64,000 nt of DNA from Patiria pectinifera (taxonomy: Eukaryota; Echinodermata; Asteroidea; Valvatida; Asterinidae): positions 16,020,699 through 16,084,698 of the forward strand of contig CM057133.1 in NCBI GenBank assembly GCA_029964075.1, written 5' to 3'. How positions within the stretch are numbered: position 1 is the first letter of the stretch; each line of letters starts with the position of its first letter. The notes under the pieces are model-generated. The model was given only the letters and a program-made list of their open reading frames with translations. It made no database searches and was not told the origin of the DNA. Positions 56,275 through 64,000 of the stretch are shown one piece after another. The translations under genes were made by a program, and so were the position numbers.

Positions 56275-56700
56275 TTAACCCTAGCCCCCTTGAGTGAGTT
56301 ACTCGGAACCTTCCTCACTCACGCTCAATTTATAGACTTCAAATTAGAAATCCACCAACACAACTTACTTAAGTTACTATTCTGTTTCTAAAGCTGCTTA
56401 AAGTAATCTTGGTTTGGGAATTTCTCATGATCAGGGCTGAGAGGTCTAACCAGAATATAAATTATCAGCAGTGCTAGTGGCGCACCCAGGATTTTTCTTG
56501 GGGGGGGGGCTCATAATTTGTTGTTTGCAAATTTCTGTAGAAGATAGAACAAAATAGCCAAAAAATCCAACAAACATATTGACAACCTAGGAGGGGGGTG
56601 ACGGTCTGAAGAACAATCAAAACTGCAATCAGGTCCTTCTCCGCGATTTCAGCATCTTCTTCACGAAAACCAATTGATTTTGTATTCTGCTGAACTTGGA
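56275..56700 (+). repeat. Left arm of a second large inverted repeat
   Basis: Complementary to 57800-58385: 'tccaccaacacaactta', 'ctattctgtttctaaa', 'gtaatcttggtttgggaatt', 'ctgctgat' context with cgcacccaggattttt, and 'ctccgcgatttcagcatctt' all recur inverted. Confidence 0.8.
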
Positions 56701-56917
56701 AAGTGAAAATTTTGTGGGAGTTTTATTTTAGTCCGCTACTGCGTGAATGCGCTAATTGTTGCGCGCGCGGGGATTTGAATTGTGACGTACCTTCCCATGA
56801 AATATGCAAATTAAGCAAGCACACGCACATTAATACCTTTGGTTGTCAAAAGTATGTAAATTATGACGTCACAATACAACTGCCGAAGTGCGCGCAACAA
56901 AGGCAAACACGTACGCC

Positions 56918-57725
56918 CAGTGGCGTAGCCAGGAATTTTTCAGTGGGGGGCGCTGGGGGGCGTCATGTAGGGGCGTCAATCGCTTCTCAAAAGTGGGGGG
57001 GGGGGACATACCTTGATCCGAACTGATGCGAAGCGCGAAGCCCTTACGGCGTGGGGGTTCGGGGCCCGCTTAAGGGCCCCGAAAAAAAATGGATTCTAGA
57101 TGCTCTGTGGTGTGATCTGAAGGAATTTCTTACCACTTTCCTCCATGCTTTAACTAATATTCTCTTAGCAAAAGATAATTATTTGAACATCGTTTTCGAG
57201 GTTGGAGACATTGAATCAGCTATCGGTATTCTGAACTATAGGCGTGGGGTTCGGGGCCCGCTTAAGGGCCCCGAAAAAAAAATGGGCTTGTCGATGCTCT
57301 GTGTGGGTGTGATCTGAGGCAATTTCTTACCACTTTAACCAATAATTATCTTAGCATAGAAGATAATCATTTAAACATAATTTTCGAGTTTTTCTCAGCT
57401 AAAGGCATAAGAAAATGTTTTGAACATTGTTTTCGAGGTTGGAGTCATTGAATCAGCTACCAGAATTCTGAGCTATAGGCGTGGGGTTCGGTAAATGAGA
57501 CACGAGTTCAAAAATCTGGGGGGGGGGCATTTGATATTGTGTCTCCCACCCTTCAAAAAGTGGGGACTAGTCCCCTATCCCCCGGATTGACGCCCATGGC
57601 GTCATGTAGATCAATGATAATTTTTTTAGAAACTCAAAATCTCAGTGGGGGTGCGACTGGGTGGGGGTGGGGCGACAAAGTTCTATGGGGGGGGCGGTCC
57701 CCCCCCCCCCGTGGCTACGCCACTG
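56918..57725. mobile_element. 808 bp hAT-like non-autonomous element (8 bp duplication CGTACGCC)
   Basis: CGTACGCC stands at 56910-56917 and 57726-57733. Inverted ends cagtggcgtagcca. The interior has the R6 repeat and 2.3 tandem copies of a 195-240 bp unit, each starting ggcgtggggttcggggcccg and folding as ggggcccgcttaagggcccc. One plus-strand frame of 88 codons runs through it but follows the repeat and resembles no transposase. Confidence 0.85.
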
Positions 57726-57799
57726 CGTACGCCGCACCGCCACCAGTATGGTTTGACTTGAGTACCTATTAAGTAACAGATAAAACTTTTTAAAATTTC

Positions 57800-58385
57800 A
57801 CCTTTCAAGGTCAGCAGACTAGCAAGTCAATTTGGTTTCATGAAAAAGATGCTGAAATCTCGGAGAAGGGCCTGATTACAGTTTTGATTGACCTTCAGAC
57901 CGTCGGGTTTTGGTTGATGCCAGCCAGTGGTAGTAATGCGCATGCGCTCATCTTATTTGCATTATGATTTCATGGGAAAGGTCCATTGCCCACGTGCGCA
58001 GTGGGAGGGGCTTACTGGATCGGTCCATTATCAGTGGCACGGGGGTGGGCTCGAGGGGCTTGAACCCACCCACCTCCAAGGTTGTCAATTTGTTTGTTTG
58101 ATTTTGGGGTAATTTTTGTTTGTTCAATCTTCTACAGAAATTTGACGACAAAAAAACTATGAGCCGCCCCCCCCCCCAAAAAAAAAGCAAAATCCTGGGT
58201 GCGCCACTGCTGATAATTTATATTCTGAGTCTGGTTAGACCTCTTCAGCCCTAATCATGGGAAATTCCCAAACCAAGATTACTTCAAGTAGCTTTAGAAA
58301 CAGAATAGTAAGTTGTGTTGGTGGATTTAGAAACAGAATAGTAAAGTTGTGTTGGTGGATCTAATGTAAAGTCTATAAATTGACT
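57800..58385 (-). repeat. Right arm of the second large inverted repeat
   Basis: Inverted relative of 56275-56700 with an extra duplicated 'tttagaaacagaatagtaa' to 'gttgtgttggtggat' segment at 58294-58361. It carries ggtgcgccactgctga opposite the left arm's gtgctagtggcgcaccc. Confidence 0.8.
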
Positions 58386-59434
58386 CATTTGTAACCTACC
58401 AACTATACAAAAATAGTCATAAATTTGTAAATTTTGAAGACCCCAATTGAGTTTCAGTGGATTCTGATAGAGGAAGACATGTTCTATCAAGTCATTTTCA
58501 TTTCGTTGATTTTCGGAATGATACATTAGTACATAAATTGGGTCAAAGGTCACGATAAAATATTAAAGGTCACGTGACCTACTTTTCACAAAACTTCATT
58601 TTGTCAAAAGAGTTAATTTGAGCATGCAATTCTTATTGTTTTAATACCAAATTCGCAAATATTCAATAAAAATTGACATGGTTTTGACATATTTTTACCA
58701 AAAGGGTGGTATTTTACTCTAAAAATGTCCATTTTTTGTGGTTTCTGCCCTGACCACATGGTAGGTCGGATCGGGCTAAAAATTGGTGTGCATGAATAAT
58801 GTTTTTGATTAAAACGAAAATACGCAGGAATTGGCGTAAAGCATGACTGGTTTCGGTCCCATTCCTATTAGGCTGGGCATGTGCGTAACCACAGGATGAA
58901 CCTTGCTGTTTGTTAAGGTTGACAGAATGCTAGCAATATATACGTCAATGAAACTTTTTTTTTTAAATAGCTTTTTTCGGGAAAGGTATTAACAACTGCC
59001 CTCGTTGAAAAATCGAAAGAAAAAAATGCCGACAACAGATTTACTCATGGCAAGCATGAACAACTTTGCCATCATTGTCATGGCCAAGGTTCATTGCATC
59101 CATCGTGGCGTAACTCCACTGGCGCCATGGACGTCGATCAGCGGGGTGAGGGGGGCTCGGCAACCCCGCCACCTCCGTGATATTGCCAGTCATTATATAC
59201 TTGCCTGACTACAAAAACCGCAGTCGTAAACCACGACCGGGGAGGTGTGGCCGTGAAAGGCCATCACGGAGCTGATTGGTCCGTGGTAACTGCTACTGTT
59301 TGTGCACAAGGCAATGACATCATAGAAGTGTGTACAAACTCAAAATGACTGAAAGCATCGAGGCAGCCCGTGTAATATGATCATTGAACGGGATAGTGCA
59401 TGGATGCTTACAAACGTTTAGTTGGCTTGGCTTG
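58386..59434. other. Non-coding; one DR1-like AGGTCA pair
   Basis: No gene recognised. gggtcaaaggtca at 58540-58552 is a spacer-1 direct repeat of nuclear-receptor half-sites. The rest is AT-rich with no clear repeat match. Confidence 0.4.
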
Positions 59435-59530
59435 ATGAACTCGGATTCCAAAAAGCCGAGCAAACTTCGGGCAACCAGAAATGATTCACAGAGACATGGG
59501 ACAACATTTGATAGCAGTAAGGAGACGCAG
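59435..59530 (+). CDS. Weak candidate first exon of a third gene
   Basis: ATG followed by 32 codons (MNSDSKKPSKLRATRNDSQR, HGTTFDSSKETQ) up to CAG|gttagt. The composition is basic and polar, like a disordered N-terminus. It would join in phase 0 to the candidate exon at 63770-63847. There is no homology support, and the GC-rich repeat begins 35 bases later. Confidence 0.22.
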
Positions 59531-59564
59531 GTTAGTAGCATTCTGGTGGTGTACTGTAAGGAGC

Positions 59565-59745
59565 GGTGGCGTAGCCACGGGGGGCGTGGGGGGGACCAGC
59601 CCCCCCCCCCCTCATGAAACCTTGTCGCCCCCCAGTCGCCCCCCCCCCACTGAGATTTTGAGTTTCTTAAAAAAAGTATCATTGATCTACATGACCACCT
59701 CCCCCATGAAATGTTCCAGCCCCCAGCGCCCTATAAGGAGGGCTA
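59565..59745 (-). repeat. Related copy of the hAT-like element's end
   Basis: ggtggcgtagccacgggggg, C-tracts, 'actgagattttgagtttctt' and 'atcattgatctacatgac' are the reverse complement of 57600-57720. The other end of this copy was not found. Confidence 0.65.
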
Positions 59746-61325
59746 TAGTTTTTGGCAGGAATTACTGAAGAAATAGTTTATTCGAATTTTTGTTTAAATT
59801 GATAAAAGATCTGTACTAGGGTTAGGAATAGTTTAAACTTTAAGAAGCTGAAACATTCAGTAAGAAAAAAGCTAACTTGATCATGAACTATATTAAACCA
59901 CTGGAACATAGTATTGTGTTGGATACGTCTGTGTCAAGGGAGAAATGTGGAAGCAAGTCTCTATACATATGTACGTATATTATCATGTCAAGTTACAGAC
60001 ACACTGGATGTGAAGGTTCGATCTAAAATTCGTACTTATCGTGCAATTTCCAGTACGTGAACTATTCCCTAATCTTGCAATTTTGAGGAATTTGGTTACT
60101 TGGTTATCCTGCCGGATACAGGAAATTTATCGACTGACCACCAACCGACCGACCGACTGATCGTCAAACCGACTTCATTACTGAGTGACTTTTTTTCAGC
60201 CGGGGATGAAACTTGACATGGAATGACGTCGACTCTTGATTGACCGAGAGCGCGTCACATTATATGCAAATATTGAATGCTTTCGAGTGATGTGGGTAAT
60301 CCATGGCGCGTTCTGTTTCAATGGTGGATCCAGAGCACAATTTTTTTTGGGGGGGGGGCAAAAAAAATCGTCTCCCAAAAAGTAGGTCCAAAAGATTACG
60401 GCGTGGGGTTCGGGCCCGACATTTGTTGGATTCTAGATAACAGGTTTACAAATAACTGTGGTTTTTCACAAACTGCTTTCCAAGTGGAAATACTTGAGCA
60501 ATATTCGTTAAATCTGTATAGATGTGTTGGTATTTGAGCTACAAATTGGTTTAAACTGTATCCTAAAATAAAATACGACAATAGAAGCACTAAATTATAT
60601 ATTTATAATTATTGTGATAGTATAATGAATAGTTTGTCATGATGACTGCAGTTTGAAGTTTAGAAGTTTGCCAACTTGGTGTGACAAAAGGCTAGGAATA
60701 TGTCAACAGATTATAATACTTTGAACTGCATTTCATCGTTTTATTAATTAACATGTCAGAAGTTTCTGTAATGATACATCTTCCCATTTGTTTACCACCT
60801 TGCTGTACAAAAGTTCAGTCGTCACGTTTCATTGAATCGTGCAGGTAGATGAAGCTAGCTGAATCAAGTTTGATTTCGTACCGTGCACACGAGGTCAAGG
60901 GAAATCAGCATGGGCAAAAAATATGAATTTGCATTTATGAATTCTTTGTGAACTGGTGTATATTGTGCATGCGTGGGCCGCTAGGCTGTGGCGCACCGTT
61001 GCTTGACTCTTCTGCCAGGCACAGGCCGGTGTTGCATATTGAATTATACTGGCTTGAAGGACATCGGCGTACTTAGGAACCCGGTACAGTACACACAAAC
61101 TATCTGCAAGCCGGACCATGTCACAGATGTTTTCTTTTTGTATCTACCCTGATCCCGATCTAGCACATCACTTCTTCAAAAACATATTTCCCAGAAATAC
61201 AAGTTCAAAGACCGGTTCAGAGCTTGGGCCTCTTCATTTCTACTAAACCCCAAATCGTGATTTGGCCGGCGTATAGGCAATTTTTGGCCTATTTATACAG
61301 GTCTGCCCCACGTACCGTAACCTAG
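59746..61325. other. No gene; repeat fragments
   Basis: At 60320-60440 a 'ggtggatccagagca' end with a G-tract is followed by an R6 fragment (ttacggcgtggggttcgggc). 61248-61310 is an R3 fragment (caaatcgtgatttggccggc). The remainder is unassigned. Confidence 0.45.
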
Positions 61326-61815
61326 TTGAGTGGTCGGGCACACCCCATGACGTCATCATTGAACGTCATAGTATTACGCACCATTAGTGGTGCGTTATGA
61401 ACAGTACACAAAAATAGTTCTTCAAAATTACCAACAACAAAAAGTTTTGAAGAAACATTTGTCACTACGATTGTCCAAATAAGCTGTTTTACATGATAAA
61501 CAATAAAAAGTGGAAATTACTCCAAGAAAATGAAGAAAACTTTGATGTATAGTTTTATACACAAAGCTATGGAGACACTACGGTTCTGCCTTGAATGACA
61601 TCACGCTTTGGCTCATGAATATGGAAATTTTTATTAGCATAAAATAGCATAAAAACTTAAATGTTGAAATTTCTCTCTTTTACTGCTACAAAGGAGGTGG
61701 AAACTTCACAGTTACATGGCAAGAAAGCTGTTTTAAATTTATTTAAGTCATATAAATCCTATCACATGTTCCCTTTAACTGGACAGTGTTTCATAAAATA
61801 GTTGTCTACCCGACC
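61326..61815. mobile_element. Possible 490 bp element with 'gagtggtcggg' inverted ends
   Basis: tgagtggtcgggcacacc at the left and, as complement, agagtggtcgggtagaca at the right. No duplication was recognised. The interior is AT-rich and non-coding. Confidence 0.4.
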
Positions 61816-61924
61816 ACTCTGCGTTTGTAACAACAAACGCGAACTTCTAGTTAAACTTGTGACAAACTTGCACTGCCGCTGGAACAAACTTTTGCCAGGG
61901 GGTGCTGGAATAAAGGACGGACAA

Positions 61925-62355
61925 AATTAATGCAAAAGCGGAGCGCAAAGCCCTTACATCGTGGCTTAATTTGGAATATAGATGTTCTGTGGTGCAATCT
62001 GAGGCGATTCCTGGCCACTTTCATTCGACTTTTTTAGCAAAAGTTTTTTTGAGATTATACATTCCATCTTATAATGAGATTATAGGCCTACAGACAATTT
62101 ATTTCATTATTTTGTTTAGAATATACTGTTGCTCTTAAAACGTTTAACTGTACTGAAAAGTGGAGAACCCTGATGCTCTGTGGTGTGATCTGAGGCAATT
62201 TCTGACCACTTTGACCAATTTTGTTTAGAAAAAGATGGTGGATGGTGGTGTACGCAGTGCCTGCCTTTATTTGCGACGTCACTTAAAAAAAAAAATTCAA
62301 ATGGGTTCTTTTTGGCCTGGCCCCCGCTGCCCCCCCCCCCCCGGATCCGCCCTTG
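61925..62355 (+). repeat. R6 fragments and a C-tract repeat end
   Basis: gcggagcgcaaagcccttac, 'gttctgtggtgcaatctgag', then 'gatgctctgtggtgtgatct', ending in a C-tract with ggatccgcccttg. The order matches other R6 copies with deletions. Confidence 0.6.
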
Positions 62356-63198
62356 TTTGTTCTGTTTTACCACCAGTTAAAGCAATCGATATGTTTTTAT
62401 AAAGCCTAACTCACAAATGCTGCTTGATTTTGAGAGATAACTGATTTAAACCAAATCCAATGTAAATGTAATTGAACATTTTGCTTTACCGAATAAGTCC
62501 TTCGTGAAAATTGTTGAGCCCAATTCTATAGCGCGAGCATGGGAACAATATGCACACCATACACTGTGACATTATAGAAGAAGAAAAAACCCAGATCATG
62601 TTGAATATGCGCGTAATTATTTTTTTATTTAACCTAACCCACATCACCAATATGGCGCTGCTCAAACCCAAACCCGTTTCGTACCTACCCAATCACAAAA
62701 ACAAAAATCTCATGCCTTTTTACAACTTATCAACAAGTTAGTGAGAACATACAAATTTTACAATCGTAAGACCTAATGAGCCCAGAATGTCCAATTCTGA
62801 AAACCATTTAAAGGGACATTAACTGGGCGATACAAAGGCGTTTAGAGTACATCATTTGCAACTATCCAAAAAGTAACTGTCGAAATCATTGCTGAAAAGC
62901 TTGGTTTAAAGATAGTAGTTGCACTAAACTCCCTGTGATTTTTTTTTGTTTTTTCTGTTCTGTTGAAGAAATTAAGAAGAGAAAAAGGTTCATTTCTAAT
63001 TCTTCATCTAAATCTAAATTAGACGTTTTTGTCCGTGAGGTCCTGCTTATAATTATAATTCGGTGTGCGGTACAGGACGCGCACACGCGCGCACGCAGTT
63101 TGTCAGTTTCATTGTCGAGTGCCCAGTGCGATATACATATAACATAATATAATAGAAATATATAATAATTGCACAAAGAAATGCTAGCGCGCTCTCTT

Positions 63199-63443
<245 letters not shown>

Positions 63444-63769
63444 CAAATATTTGTAAAATTACACATATTATGATGAAATTATTTTTTGAAATGATTATTG
63501 TTACAAAATAAATATTTGAAAATAATAAGACAACGTTAGAAAATTATTAAAAAATAAATAAAAAAAAAAACATATATTTTGATAAACTTATTTTGACAAA
63601 CGCACTTATTAGTAATAATGCAGGCAATATTTATGTAACAATATAACCACCAAACAATATATGCTATATCCGCGAGCGCATGTAGTGCGTCTAGAAATAA
63701 CATACCACGAGGCCGATGTCACCGCCACCCGAGCCCGAAAATAAGAGCATTTTTGATTTTCATTCACAG

Positions 63770-63847
63770 AACACGACAGAAAGACGAGCTCGCAGTCTTC
63801 AACCTTCTCATGGCTCTCGGCCTTCTTTATGCAATCAATCAAAGAAA
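63770..63847 (+). CDS. Weak candidate internal exon of a third gene
   Basis: Acceptor ttttcattcacag, 26 open codons (NTTERRARSLQPSHGSRPSL then CNQSKK) and donor AAA|gtgagg, phase 0 at both ends. It is compatible with the candidate exon at 59435-59530. Caution: the donor overlaps the start of an R3 repeat copy (gagggcatgcaaatcg), so it may be chance. Confidence 0.22.
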
Positions 63848-63851
63848 GTGA

Positions 63852-63912
63852 GGGCATGCAAATCGTGATTTGCCCGGCGTAGCTAATTTTGCAACGATTT
63901 ACTGGCCTGCCC
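63852..63912 (+). repeat. R3 repeat fragment
   Basis: ggcatgcaaatcgtgatttg, ccggcgtag and acgatttactggcctgc match 16105-16155 and 61250-61310. Confidence 0.7.
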
Positions 63913-63934
63913 CCTTTGAAAAGCTGCAGGTATA

Positions 63935-64000
63935 ATTATGTCTTTATAATTATATAGGTCATTGATAAGTTACCCAAAAAGACATCCGCCCACTTCGTGC
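63935..64000 (+). repeat. Dispersed repeat shared with 3573-3635, cut by the window end
   Basis: tctttataattatataggtc, attgataagttaccca and gacatccgcccac correspond to the copy in the insert after satellite block 3. Confidence 0.6.

Noticed and set aside
57051-57317. 88-codon frame with a repeated [12 protein letters not shown] motif
   Set aside because: Translation of the tandem R6 units in a non-autonomous element.

Overview
This is nuclear DNA of an invertebrate animal. The evidence is spliced genes with GT-AG introns of about 0.5 to 8 kb, metazoan-type genes (a bifunctional mitochondrial P5C synthase and a SET/MYND methyltransferase of the SMYD5 type), tRNA-derived SINEs, many short non-autonomous DNA transposons and a roughly 166 bp satellite. 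Intron sizes and the G-tract-ended repeats suit a marine deuterostome (echinoderm, hemichordate or amphioxus). The sequence alone does not settle the species.

Layout. 1-10619: a satellite of about 166 bp monomers in four blocks, broken by a Harbinger-like insertion with TAA target duplication (1251-1639), a 51 bp minisatellite region (2049-3089) and a repeat-rich insert (3493-6083). 10620-16430: a mosaic of inverted repeats. It includes a 1.3 kb unit present as inverted copies at 4190-5480 and 14272-15645, and a TIR element at 11889-12621 with an array of a 'ggtaa-tgtcccc' motif in both orientations. 16431-19280: mostly non-coding, with one possible terminal coding exon on the plus strand.

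19883-41108, minus strand: a complete delta-1-pyrroline-5-carboxylate synthase gene (ALDH18A1/P5CS), 14 coding exons and about 806 residues. Every splice junction was phased by hand. 43333-55833, plus strand: a complete SMYD5 gene, 12 coding exons and 417 residues. The two genes are divergent, with 2.2 kb between their start codons, and that interval has taken two transposon insertions. Both genes carry many MITEs and SINEs in their introns; several have clean target-site duplications, so the empty sites can be reconstructed.

55834-64000: SMYD5 3' region, then nested inverted repeats around an 808 bp hAT-like element (56918-57725), further repeat copies, a (TA)n tract of about 240 bp, and two weak candidate exons (59435-59530, 63770-63847) that could be the 5' end of a third gene running off the window.

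Functionally, P5CS makes the proline/ornithine precursor in mitochondria and SMYD5 is a lysine methyltransferase. No functional link between them is visible beyond possible shared divergent promoter DNA. No transposase, reverse transcriptase, rRNA, CRISPR or prokaryotic system was seen. The most unusual material is the repeat architecture.
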